64,000 bases of DNA from Globodera rostochiensis (taxonomy: Eukaryota; Nematoda; Chromadorea; Rhabditida; Heteroderidae). The DNA is taken from positions 494,361 through 558,360 of the forward strand of contig JAEVLN010000035.1 in NCBI GenBank assembly GCA_018350325.1, written 5' to 3'. The notes below the pieces were generated by a model. It made no database searches. It was not told where the DNA came from and saw only the letters and a program-made list of their open reading frames with translations. This document shows, one piece after another, positions 34,720-48,100 of the stretch. A program made the translations under genes and the position numbers. Every line of letters starts with the position of its first letter. Within the stretch, counting starts at the first letter, position 1.

Positions 34720-37649
34720 CATGGTTTAATGTTTTAATATTGAATAATAATTATTTTGCAAATATAACGTAACTTTATTAAACAACTTGAATGAATTTAT
34801 TGGATGTTTTAAAAAAATTGGAAAAATTTAAGTCCAAAAATAAAACCAAATAATATGTTTAAGTGTAAAGATATTTCATAAAATTTAAAAATATATTTGA
34901 AAATATTTTTTCAAATTCCTATATTTCTAAAATTCATAAATTTAATTAAATAAATTGTTGCTATCTGACATTTATATTTAAGCATTTTTTGATTTTCGCG
35001 AGCGCCGACATCATATTCGGGCGCAGTGTTGCCGCCGCGCAGGTTGTAATAATTTGCTGGGAAATCTACGTGCATAAAAGACGTTTTCAAATTTAAAATA
35101 AATTATAAACAGTAAATATTGCCGATTTGAAATCTACCTTATTTTAAGCGAGAAATGAATCTAATATCAAAGATCCAAATCTGATTTAAGCATTTTCACA
35201 TATAAAAAATAAATTGCAAATCTTTTAAAGTAGCCAGTGAGTCGTAAAATACTAGTTTAATACATGAGAAGCTAAAGAAACATTTTAAATCGAAAATAAT
35301 ATCAATAAAGTTCTAGTATAAATGCTAAACAAAAAGATTGTCACAATTCTAAAATTAGATTGTAAATTAAAAATAAACAATAGTTGATTAAATAAACTAA
35401 ATATTGAAACTAATAATCTATTAGTAAATTCACAGAGTAAACTCGATTTATAAAATAATTTAGCTAAAATTTAAAATTTAATTTAAGATGGGAATATTTA
35501 TTAGCAACAGTTTAATGAGATGTGCTTGTTATTGCAAAAAATGAATGATGCATTTTGATATTTCCTCAAGTTGAAAAAGAAAAGATTGAAATGAAAATTT
35601 AAAGCTATTCGATAAATGATTCAAAATATATTTAAAGGAAACGACATTATGGTATAAAAAAATGTTTGTAAAATTAAAGAAAATGATAAAAAAAGTATGA
35701 GCAATAAAGTTTGTTGTGTATAAATTAATTTATTATTGTTAAAAATAATATAATAATAAAAAAATAAAATTTCATAAAGCATTTCAATAGCATTTTAATA
35801 AATAAATAAAATAATTAGAAAATTCGTTTTCTACTCATATGATGAAATCAGTATTTTTCTCCTGGAACTTTTTAATAATGATTCACTTGATCGATAAAAC
35901 CAACTGATTATTTATTTTATAAATTAAATGTTTTTTAAATTTGTATCAAGGTTTAAATCTAAAAAATAATAAAAACATTTTTAAAAAATCAGCGGTCAAA
36001 GCAGAGGTGGCATACAAGCATTGATACAGCTTATAATAATTTCTATGATTTTGTAAGTAACATTTAATTGATTTTAAAAAGAATTGTGTTTAAATGTTAA
36101 ACAATTTAAAATATTTAGGATTTCTATTTAGTGATGTCAAATGGAAGCTAAAAAATGGATAGAAAAATATTGTTGCCCTGTTACATGCTCCTTAAATGGT
36201 ATCACAAAATTCCCCAAGGTTATGATTTAAAAGATCAACGGAATAAAAAAATATTACTAACAAAAAAAATATTGATTAAATGGTTAGTCAAAGTAAAATA
36301 AAAACCGAATAAACATAGCTACTTTCTAAAAATAACAGTAGTGAAAGTAAAATACCATTTAAACGGTTATTTTATAATTCATTTTTTATGATTTGTACTT
36401 AAAATCATATTCTAAATAAATAAAAGTTTACCCCTTTGAATTAAAGCATATTGTTTTATTTAAAAATATTAATATGAAAAAACCTAACAGATAAATAAGA
36501 AGCCATAAATATTTCAAATATAAAATTAAAAAATTGTTAGAAATTTTATTCTATGAAATTTAACAACTCTAAATATGCTCAAGCAGCTGCCTAAGAGAAT
36601 TAAAATTAATAAATAAAAATATTTGAAAGCTTTTCCAATATTTTATTTTATGCCTAGATATTTTGATAAACGAAATAACATTACGTAAACATTTAAATTT
36701 GTTGGTTTTTAATTAAAATGATGTTGAATCATGATTAATTTGTTTCTTTTTACATTTTCTAATTGCTCTGGAAGTAATATATCCTGGTTTCAGATATGTA
36801 TTGACTTATTCTTAAAATGTACGAGAAAAATCTAATAAAAATTATATTAATACGGTATCCATATACACACATATATGCGGCACATAAAAAAATGATAAAA
36901 TATTTATAAACAATTTTAAATGTTAAGATGAAAATTACAGCTTCATCTAAACATAAATAAGAGTTACATTAAATTTTTTATTATTTTAACCGCTTTAATT
37001 GTATCATTCTCAATTGCAAAAGCATCAGATCAAAACTATTAGAAAAATAATATTTATCAGAGGTCAAAAAGATTACAAAAATTAAGAAAATAAAAAATAA
37101 ATATTTTAGCGAATAATCTGGCGTCTAATCATTATTTGTAGCAAAAATGTTTAACTTAATACGATGCAACGAATAACCGTGTGGTGATAAAAATAAACTA
37201 CCTAATTCATAAATATCACAAAATACATTATTCAAAGAAAAATAAATTTACAATGTAATAAATTAACTAAAACACGCATCTTAAAATTCACACAGAACAA
37301 ATACCTTGAAGTAATGCTATAAAAAAAGTGTTCGAATGAGTAAGGACCTGCACGTCAACAATTTAAAATCTATAAAAAAATGTTCTATAAAAATATGGAA
37401 AACATTGAAATTAAATGAATATTTAATTTTTATTTAAAATGAATTTATACTGCTAATATAAAATATAAAAAACAAAATTAGTAATAGGAATACTATAAAA
37501 AGATAACATTTCTTTTAAATAATTTTAAGCTGTTAATAATGGTTAACTTTACATAAATCTAAACAAAATGGAAATAACAATATTTTTAAGCAATGTGTAA
37601 AAAAAATTATAGATTAAAAATATAAATGAGCATTGTTAAAAAAATATAT

Positions 37650-37822
37650 TTAATTAATGCAATATTTAATTGGACATGATGTGTGCCGAAATGGCGTCGC
37701 ACGTTCAAGATTGCGAGGGCCTAGGTCAAGGTTAAGGCAAATTCGCGCTCTCCACCAGTCCTGAATGCCGACTTGAGTGCCGTAAGAAGAAAGCCGTCGC
37801 CACTGACCCTCGTGATGAAAAA
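37650..37822 (-). other. GC island, open on minus strand (exon-like)
   Basis: An island of about 55% GC. The minus frame reads HHEGQWRRLSSYGTQVGIQD, then WWRARICLNLDLGPRN and LERATPFRH, with no stop until TAA at 37650. The + frame, starting MMCAEMASHVQDCEGLG, has a single TAA and then continues open, so strand is not certain. The surrounding strand bias (A-rich +) favours the minus strand. No family recognised. Confidence 0.2.
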
Positions 37823-40027
37823 AATAAAATAATAATTGTTTCTAACATAATTAACCTAATGAAAACGGGTATGTGAAATTCCGAAATTTAATTATCTACA
37901 TTAAATTATTAAAATAAAAACAATAGGCAATCCTGGACCAAAGTCTCGCAAAATAAATTGAAACTAATGATATAAAAATAAAATTGTTATTATTTATAAA
38001 TTGAAACAGGAAATATTAATAAAACATTAATAAAAATTACAATTGTGTTTTCTATCATTAAAAAAATTGTGTATCCTTTAAAGGCGATCAGATAGATTTG
38101 TTTTTGCATCCAGTATTCCTGCCTGTTTAGCAATTAAATGCGACATTCTGAAACCAAAATTAAATATATATGACATGACCAAAAAAATGGAAGAAAACAG
38201 TCGATTGATCACATGAAGCTTTCTTTCCTTAATCTTTAAATAAAAAACATCGTTGGGAATCAAAATAATTTCAAAATTAAAATGATTATAATAAGCTGAT
38301 TATGGATTTGATTGTATTTATGAAAAAGTTTAATAAATATCATAGTAAATTTAAAATTAAACTAATATTTAATAAATAACTTTACGATCGCTGATAATAT
38401 ATGCTCAATGTGTCGAATTTATTCTCATTAAATAAGATATATCGCATAAATATATTTTTTAGTTTTAATTTCATAGCAATTATTTTTTAATCATACTTAA
38501 ATTTAAAATAAATTATAATTATTATTTGTCGGTGCGACTGTAAAATTAATTGAATTGGTTTTATGAACATATAATTATTTACATTTAGCACTTTTAGTTT
38601 TTAAACATGTTTAATAGTTTTCTATTTCATTTTTTAATATACAATATTATTTCTTGAAAAATGCACAAAACCGGATTAGTTAATTTTAAAATGTCATAGG
38701 ACCAATCAGTTCCACGTAGCAAACTTTGTGTCTGTTTTCGTGGCGTCGGCGATATTTGCATAAAATTCTCTTTGGCTCGCAAACTTAAGCAGAATTAGTT
38801 CGTACGTGCCCGTTTCGGGGGGTGGGTATTTAAAATTTAAACATTTTTTTGTTTAAGTTAAATTAAGTTTAAAATTGAATGTATCTAATCTTTCTAAATC
38901 CATAAGCCCTTATTAAGTCAATTTACATTGTATAAAAGCTATACAAAATAAAAAATTTAAATAATTATACGTGCTGTAATATCGCATAAAATTTAATTTT
39001 ACATTTAAATAAGAAGTTCTCAGTTTCAGCTTAATAAATGCAACGATTAGACGGCGCCAGCGCGTTTTAAAATAATAAAGCAATTAAATAATAATTAATA
39101 TTATTAAACCTTGATAATTTGGCTCGGCTTCGTTCATTGATGCCGCCACCGCCTTCGTCATCAAAATATTTAAAATATTTAGTTCGAATATACGCTTTAT
39201 CATATTTCCGTAAAAAAAAACAAAAAAAAAACTTTTTTTTTAAAGAATACCATTCAACTTCTTGTTATCGCCAGAAAATTTGGGCAACGGTCCTGTGTAT
39301 ATTGGTTAACTTGTTTGCTTCGTGTCCCATTTGGTCAACGGTTTAATTATTTAACTGGGTTTTTTGCAAAAACATAAAGATTTATTTTTAAACTGATCTT
39401 AATGATTTACATTTGTTTAGCAACTATGCATTTATGTTTATCTGATAAATATACCCATTTTAAAAATTTTCTTTTATTGTTTTCTGTTAGATTTAAGTCA
39501 TATCATTGGGTTTTTAAAGTTTTTATATTGCCTCAGAATTTTTCTATTTAGAATAACAAAAATACGTTTTTAAATAAAACTATTACAATAATTATCTTAT
39601 TTTTATTTTTTAAAAATCAAAATAATTACAAAATAAATAAATCAATACGAGAGCGCTGCCTTGGCTTGATTAGCCAACTATAAAATTTTATGCAAATGAG
39701 TATAAAAAGAATTGATTTACTACTCAAAGACACAATACGCTGCTTATGTTATTTTAATTTTTGAATACAATTTATAATAAAAGATGTAAATTAACGTTAA
39801 ATTATCTTTCAATACAAATGTTAGTTTTGCTACCTCAACTGTGTCGAAAACGGGCTTGATATATTTGACTTTCATCCGAGGAGAATTTATTTGCAAAATA
39901 AACAATAAAGAATGAATTTCCTGCCTTTCAAACCTGTTTTTTTGGTTATTTATAAAAGGTGCCATATGATTTCGACACTGATTGATTTCGACACTAAAAG
40001 ATTTCGACACTGGAATTCGACACTAAT

Positions 40028-40703
40028 GGTTTTCGACACTGATTGATTTCGACACTAAAGGATTTCGACACTGGAATTCAACACTAATGGTTTTCGACAC
40101 TGGTGGATTTCGACACTGAACTATTTCGTCTTTTTTCACTGTTTTCCTATGATTTCGACACTGATGAATTTCGACAAACTTTGATTTCGACACTGAACAA
40201 AAATTTTAAAAATGTTCAAAGTTGTTACGAATATTATAATGATAATGAAGCAGAAATCAATCATCTATGCAGATGAGAATCCCACGCACAAAGATAAACG
40301 AGGGGATCACGATTTTGAAAACTGGGTGTTAAAAATTTTGAAATTTTAACATAAGAACTTATGATCTGGCATTGTGTTTATTGAAAATTTGTAATTGAAA
40401 TGGATTTTATTGTTTCAAAATCGTGATCCCCTCGTTTATCTTTGTGCGTGGGATTCTCATCTGCATAGATGATTGATTTCTGCTTCATTATCATTATAAT
40501 ATTCGTAACAACTTTGAACATTTTTAAAATTTTGGTTCAGTGTCGAAATCAAAGTTTGTCGAAATTCATCAGTGTCGAAATCATAGGAAAACAGTGAAAA
40601 AAGACGAAATAGTTCAGTGTCGAAATCCACCAGTGTCGAAAACCATTAGTGTCGAATTCCAGTGTCGAAATCCTTTAGTGTCGAAATCAATCAGTGTCGA
40701 AAA
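40028..40703. mobile_element. Foldback-type element with ~290-bp inverted arms
   Basis: The left arm (40028-40321) and right arm (40412-40703) are near-perfect reverse complements with only a few mismatches, around a 90-bp loop. The outer half of each arm consists of short tandem modules built on TTTCGACACTG; the inner half is unique sequence (GAAGCAGAAATCAATCATC, GAGGGGATCACGATTTTG). Further TTTCGACACT modules extend left to about 39968, so the left side has two extra repeats. Long inverted arms with internal tandem modules and no transposase are typical of foldback elements. An open frame across the right arm (40540-40812) is a by-product of the modules. Confidence 0.75.
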
Positions 40704-40968
40704 CCCCAGACACCGATTTCCTAATAGAAGTAATAAGAACAATAAAAAATTTTTATATGCAAATTTATGTCAATTTTTAGGTGTGCATTTTTTGAAAATT
40801 TTCAAAAAGTAGATTCTTAGGGGTGTTTCGATATAAATGGCGGCCCTACTAATTATATACAATTAAACTCTAAACTTAAACAATACAAAGTCTTGCAAGT
40901 TGCCAAAAATAATAAAAGTGAAAATAAAATTTCAATTTAAAAAATAAATAAATTTCCATAAAAACAAA

Positions 40969-43043
40969 TGCCGCCAAAAAAAAAATGCGGTTAATTATCA
41001 AAAAAACTAAATTAAATTGTTAAAAATTAAAAAATTTATTTTAAATAACATACTTTCTAAATGCAAGTTTAATGCTTAAAGAGAAAAGTATTTCGTAAAA
41101 AATAAAAAGAAACCCTGATTAATGAATCGGAATTGCACGTTAAGTGGATTAATAATTTAAATGTAAATAAACTTAAAAAGCGGGGGTGACAAATACCAAA
41201 GTTGACAAACCCATAGGAACCAAGATTTCTGGAAAATATTTCTTATTCTAAAAATAGTCCGGAAATATGTTTTAAATATAAAGTTCCAATAATATTTAGA
41301 TAGTGTTTTAGAAAAATCAAAAATAAAATTCATTTTAAATCATTTTTGAATTAAGTTTAATTAATGCATTTATCAAAAAGTATGTTCAAATGCCAAAAGA
41401 ATTTAAAATCTCAGGCTTAATTTCAAAAAATTATACGCAATGAGGTAGTGGGAAAAAAGCATTAATATTTGCAACCAAATTTGCACGTCATTTTCGGGTT
41501 CAACCAAAACTTGGATCGGGGGGTTTATAGTTGTGTTATTCATTTTTTTAAATATTTGTTGGCAATGTTATTTATATTTCTTTCGACGAGGGGAGTTGAT
41601 TGATTGTGAATTGATATTCAGTGTCGTGTATTTGGCCGAAAACAAAAAGTGATATCTTTTTCTTCGGTCTGGCTCAGTTTGATAAATTTTTGTTTATTTG
41701 ATCAAACCAAACATTCTTGGTATCATTTGAAAGCTCTATTTTTGTAGATACTATAATAGAAAAGAGTTTAGCTTGATCAAAGGTTCTGCGGAGGGAGTTC
41801 AGTGAGTAATTTTGATTTGTTGTTGTTCAAAAATGTGATTATGACACTATAAATTTAAAATAATGAAAGCAAATTTAGAATTACATTTTTTATTAAAACG
41901 GTCCTTTGTGTACCTTCTGCAACTTTATTCATGAACCCAGTAAACATTTTTCGATTTTTTCAAATCGATCTGATTGGCACTATTTTTTAAATTGTGCAAG
42001 GGGGAGTAATTCTACGATTCATTTAAAAAAGGGTCAATTCTGATCAATTTGAGCCATTTTAGGTGCCTCAAAATCCCCAAAAAGTACCCATTGGGGACTG
42101 ATTGCTTTTTTCAAATTGATTTGACCGGAACCATTTCTTTATATGTGATTGGGAAAGTAATTCTAAAAGTTAAGACCGGAAAGTTGGACCCAAACAAAAT
42201 TTGGTCAAAACTTTTGGGTTTCTTTTGGGTTTTGGTTTCTATTGGGTTGTGCTCCAATTTGGATCAAACAAAATTCGGTCAAAACTTTAGGTTTATTTTG
42301 GTTTTTTTTGGTCTGGCTAAACCCAAAATTTTGTACAAAACCCAAAGGTTTTTTTAGTAAAACATAACAAAAAACTTAAATTTACTTTTTAATAAAATTT
42401 TATTCACCGCTTTTTCTGACCAGTGTTACGTCAATTACGGCAACTACAAACCGTCCTCTACTAAGGCCAAGACAGCAAAACTTGGTGCACTGTGTATATA
42501 CATATATTTAAACTTAACCTTGAATAACTATTTAGGAACAAAAAATCATGTTCACCAACTCCATTTTCCTATTCATTTATATTTTAAACCTAAAATAAAT
42601 TCAAAATTATTAATAATGATCAAATCTTAAACTAAGTAACCTGAATTGTATTTAAAAAAAAGAAATATGCCGAAAAGATGGTTTAAGTAAAATTTGATTA
42701 AAACCATTTACTACTCAATTTAAGGCAAATAAATAACGGATTTTCATTAAAAAATAGTATAGTAAAATAAATATTATACTCGAATGCAAAAAAAATGGCA
42801 ATGCTAAAATCTTTTAATAAAACACAAGTCATTGTTTCCAATATTAATATTCTAAATAATTTTATTTTATTATCCGATATTTATATTTGTAATGTTAAGA
42901 ATTTGAAATCGGTGTGGCGAGCGCATCGGTTAAATTCAAATTAATGTTAGTGAAAATGATAACATAAAGCGCTTCACAAAAATTTTCTGCAATGTGGCTG
43001 TTGAGCCGGATTTGCATAATGAGTTCGATGTAAACATGACCCT
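40969..43043 (+). repeat. Tandem duplication, copy 1 (2075 bp)
   Basis: Begins TGCCGCC followed by ten A and TGCGG. The identical start recurs 2075 bp later at 43044. The two copies are almost identical, so the duplication is recent or an assembly artefact. Contents: AT-rich sequence with an R2-like part (about 41850-41955) and an unrecognised 102-codon frame at 42049-42357 (MSHFRCLKIPKKYPLG). Confidence 0.95.
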
Positions 43044-45109
43044 TGCCGCCAAAAAAAAAATGCGGTTAATTATCAAAAAAACTAAATTAAATTGTTAAAA
43101 ATTAAAAAATTTATTTTAAATAACATACTTTCTAAATGCAAGTTTAATGCTTAAAGAGAAAAGTATTTCGTAAAAAATAAAAAGAAACCCTGATTAATGA
43201 ATCGGAATTGCACGTTAAGTGGATTAATAATTTAAATGTAAATAAACTTAAAAAGCGGGGGTGACAAATACCAAAGTTGACAAACCCATAGGAACCAAGA
43301 TTTCTGGAAAATATTTCTTATTCTAAAAATAGTCCGGAAATATGTTTTAAATATAAAGTTCCAATAATATTTAGATAGTGTTTTAGAAAAATCAAAAATA
43401 AAATTCATTTTAAATCATTTTTGAATTAAGTTTAATTAATGCATTTATCAAAAAGTATGTTCAAATGCCAAAAGAATTTAAAATCTCAGGCTTAATTTCA
43501 AAAAATTATACGCAATGAGGTAGTGGGAAAAAAGCATTAATATTTGCAACCAAATTTGCACGTCATTTTCGGGTTCAACCAAAACTTGGATCGGGGGGTT
43601 TATAGTTGTGTTATTCATTTTTTAAAATATTTGTTGGCAATGTTATTTATATTTCTTTCGACGAGGGGAGTTGATTGATTGTGAATTGATATTCAGTGTC
43701 GTGTATTTGGCCGAAAACAAAAAGTGATATCTTTTTCTTCGGTCTGGCTCAGTTTGATAAATTTTTGTTTATTTGATCAAACCAAACATTCTTGGTATCA
43801 TTTGAAAGCTCTATTTTTGTAGATACTATAATAGAAAAGAGTTTAGCTTGATCAAAGGTTCTGCGGAGGGAGTTCAGTGAGTAATTTTGATTTGTTGTTG
43901 TTCAAAAATGTGATTATGACACTATAAATTTAAAATAATGAAAGCAAATTTAGAATTACATTTTTTATTAAAACGGTCCTTTGTGTACCTTCTGCAACTT
44001 TATTCATGAACCCAGTAAACATTTTTCGATTTTTTCAAATCGATCTGATTGGCACTATTTTTTAAATTGTGCAAGGGGGAGTAATTCTACGATTCATTTA
44101 AAAAAGGGTCAATTCTGATCAATTTGAGCCATTTTAGGTGCCTCAAAATCCCCAAAAAGTACCCATTGGGGACTGATTGCTTTTTTCAAATTGATTTGAC
44201 CGGAACCATTTCTTTATATGTGATTGGGAAAGTAATTCTAAAAGTTAAGACCGGAAAGTTGGACCCAAACAAAATTTGGTCAAAACTTTTGGGTTTCTTT
44301 TGGGTTTTGGTTTCTATTGGGTTGTGCTCCAATTTGGATCAAACAAAATTCGGTCAAAACTTTAGGTTTATTTTGGTTTTTTTTGGTCTGGCTAAACCCA
44401 AAATTTTGTACAAAACCCAAAGGTTTTTTTAGTAAAACATAACAAAAAACTTAAATTTACTTTTTAATAAAATTTTATTCACCGCTTTTTCTGACCAGTG
44501 TTACGTCAATTACGGCAACTACAAACCGTCCTCTACTAAGGCCAAGACAGCAAAACTTGGTGCACTGTGTATATACATATATTTAAACTTAACCTTGAAT
44601 AACTATTTAGGAACAAAAAATCATGTTCACCAACTCCATTTTCCTATTCATTTATATTTTAAACCTAAAATAAATTCAAAATTATTAATAATGATCAAAT
44701 CTTAAACTAAGTAACCTGAATTGTATTTAAAAAAATGCCGAAAAGATGGTTTAAGTAAAATTTGATTAAAACCATTTAACTCAATTTAAGGCAAATAAAT
44801 AACGGATTTTCATTAAAAAATAGTATAGTAAAATAAATATTATACTCGAATGCAAAAAAATGGCAATGCTAAAATCTTTTAATAAAACACAAGTCATTGT
44901 TTCCAATATTAATATTCTAAATAATTTTATTTTATTATCCGATATTTATATTTGTAATGTTAAGAATTTGAAATCGGTGTGGCGAGCGCATCGGTTAAAT
45001 TCAAATTAATGTTAGTGAAAATGATAACATAAAGCGCTTCACAAAAATTTTCTGCAATGTGGCTGTTGAGCCGGATTTGCATAATGAGTTCGATGTAAAC
45101 ATGACCCTT
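43044..45109 (+). repeat. Tandem duplication, copy 2 (~2066 bp)
   Basis: Follows copy 1 directly and ends at ATGACCCTT, the same point as copy 1. Differences are small length changes: one less T near 43620, a 7-bp loss near 44733, a 2-bp change near 44777 and one less A near 44860. The 102-codon frame is repeated unchanged at 44124-44432; at this age that is no evidence of selection. Confidence 0.95.
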
Positions 45110-48100
45110 GGTGAGGTTGCTCCTAGAGCTCGAATAAGTATTGGCAGAACGAAGTTATAAAAAAATATATTTTAACCAATATAATGCAAACATTTAAATA
45201 AAAAGCAATATATAATACGTTTTCTTCTGAAAAATTAAATAAATAAATTTATAAAAAGAAATTAATGCATTTTTAATGTTAATATTGAAAACTGTTTGTG
45301 TGTGTTCGCAATAAAATTTGATGATAGACAACAACTAAATAAAGTTGTTGAATTTAATAAAGCATTGCTAGAAAATATTATTGATAAAATGTAAACAAAT
45401 CTAAAGGAAAGGGAAAATACCGCAATACACGAGGAAGGCAACATGTTTGAGGCATGGCTGCTATAAATCCGTTTGTTGCATCAATACAATGATTTTCAAT
45501 TGAAATCTTTTTGGAAATAAATATTCAGAAAAATGGCGCACAAATTTAATTACACATATATTTAATCTATATAAAACACATTTGTAAAAATAATAAATTG
45601 ATAATTTACTTAACAAGTTCGTAAAAACACTTGTGCATCAAAAATAAAAGAATAAACGATAAAAAATAATATTCAAAAAATCAAAAGTATTATCGCTAAA
45701 AATATATATTTTTAAAAGTTTATTATATTAAAAAGTTATTTCAAAGTACTCTATTTAAAATATAAATTAGACTGCAAACAAGATTAATCCCTTTTAAAAA
45801 AACTTTTAATTTATAAAATAATAATGACAGTTGGTTTTTTCGATTACATGTGTAGTCATAATGATGCATTTCGATATTTCTAAACGCATATTCGGTAGTC
45901 ATCTATTATGAGGCCAAGACCGAAGAAATGAATCGCAACGACAGAGACATATATTAAATATATAAATTTATTGATTTAAATAAAATCTAGAACGGTAAAC
46001 ATTTTAAGAGTATAATTCATTTATCTTTAATAAATTTAAATTTCAAAATTTAAATAACAATAAAAGATCAAGTTATAATTTAATGTCAGGCTTCCAATAA
46101 CTAAGATTATTTACTTAAATAAAGTCTGAAGTGTTTTACCAAATATACAAAAAATACATAATGTTTCTTTTTTTACATTCAAAAAGTTACACTTTCACGA
46201 AGGTATTACTGTCGAATCACATATACTATTCGTCTTGTTGAAATTTCTAAAATAAATTGCCATTTTAAATATGAAGTTGCTCGATATTAATAATAATCGT
46301 TGTCGTTAAGTTTAAATTTAATTTAAGTGCTTACATTAAAAATGATTAAAATCAAATCGCTTATTGCGTAGTTAATAAACACATTTAAATTCTTCTGTAC
46401 GGCAAGAAAACAGCAAAAGGCGTCGGAAACTATTGTTTACTTAATTACCCCCCCCCCCCAAAAAAAAATTATTTATAAACAATATTAAATGATAAGATTT
46501 GAATTAATTAAATCGATCTGTCAGAATCAACAAAATATTATTTTTATGCATAATTTTAATCAAAAAACAATTTAATAAAAGTATTAAAATCCAGACATTG
46601 GCGATAAAAATAAACTTTACCCAAAAAGCAACCAATTCTTGTTTTACAATTAATAAAAAAAATAAGACAATATGGATTACAAGCATTCACCAGCATTAAC
46701 AGTTATGTGAAACACGCATTTTGAAAAACTTTATATTATAGTATCAAATTTGATTTATTATAAAAAAATATTAATATTTTATCCTTATATTATCAAAAAT
46801 GCATTTCAGTAATATTCGTTCTGGTATTACTATATTAAGCGCCATTTATGTGTGCGTGCATAAATCAAAGCGTTTAAAAATGTAAATAACAGGTCAAACC
46901 AAATTTATTTTATAAAATTAGATATGCTTAATATTCTAAATTGCAAACAATTACTGTTATATATTGAAACTACTTTCAACAAAAAACTAAATAAACACAA
47001 GAATTCTACATCTAAGCCAAGAACCTATATTTCCGATGCAGCTTGTAAAAATATTTACGATTTAGAAAATAAAATAAAACCTAATTGAAAAATCAATGTT
47101 ATTAATCCTTGAAATTAAAATATATTGATTCAAATTTATTCTGCATTCAAAGATAATAAAGTCAGCTAATCTAATTCTAAAATATTAATTGAACGAGAAC
47201 TAATTTATGCACGCAAATGACTATTGAAGCAAAATAAAACTCAAATTTCGCTTATTCACATATTTGAATATAATGGAGGAATCAAATGGAAAGTAAAGTG
47301 CAATAGCTTTCAAGCGCTAAAATGCGAGTAAACAGTGATTACAAACTTTAAGTCACTGTGCGTAACATTATGCTGGGAGGCTGTTGGCATCGCGGAAAAT
47401 CACACTCTATTTTTTGTATATACAAATTCTCCGCATTTTCGAATATATTAAATAATTATATTGATATTGATTTAGCGAAATTTAAAAATTAATATTACTC
47501 AATGAAAATTAAAATTGCCAGATTTAAAACTTTATAAAAGAGGGAAGAATTAACGTTTATTATAATTGTAAATTTTTAAAAAATCTGTTTACATTTTATT
47601 TCTATTTTAACTTAAAATAAAACAACATTATCCGTACTTGATCAAATAAAATGATATGTAGAGTTCAAGAAAATACAAATAAGTTGTAAAAAGCTTAAAT
47701 GAACCCATGAAATAAGCTGCGAAAGCATATGAATTAATATGCACGAAGGCAGATATTATAAAAAAATTGTTAACAGCTAAAATTTAAAACATTATAAAAC
47801 GAAATCTGTGAAAGAAATGTTTTAGTTTAATTCATAAACCGTAAATTGATTAATGTAATTTTATAAAATTCAAGAAATATTTCCTCTGAAAAAATTTGAG
47901 ATGTTTACACGTCACACCCAACTCAGCTCAACGCAGGCATAATTTAGCAACCCTATAACACTTACGTGTTATAATATTATATCGACAATGAATAAAATAA
48001 AGAATACTAAATTGAATAAAACCTTTCGAAATTATAAAATTTACAATTAAATGAAAGTAAATGGGGGGATAGCGCTAGCTATACATGATTTTAATGTAAA

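Larger units (their letters stand above)
32419..39960. other. AT-rich filler with isolated islands, no gene recognised
   Basis: T-biased near 33000-33360, A-biased to about 38500 with a short T-rich interruption near 34600, then T-biased. Notable spots: repeat R2 at 33755-33860, duplicated GCGATCGC near 34700, the GC island at 37680-37822, an island at 38700-38830 (+ frame DQSVPRSKLCVCFRGVGD after CATAG) and one at 39045-39160. Confidence 0.4.

Noticed and set aside
39119..39346. 75-codon ORF with PPPPSSS
   Set aside because: It has no ATG (opens at TTG), passes through a poly-A/poly-T stretch and changes composition abruptly; the island itself may be real but the frame is not supported.
40540..40812. 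90-codon ORF with repeated QCRNPxVSK units as a repeat protein
   Set aside because: It is a direct translation of the foldback arm's short tandem modules and ends in unrelated AT-rich sequence.
42049..44432. Two identical 102-codon ORFs taken as a conserved gene pair
   Set aside because: They lie at the same place in a near-identical 2.07-kb duplication, so identity carries no information on selection; composition is not gene-like.
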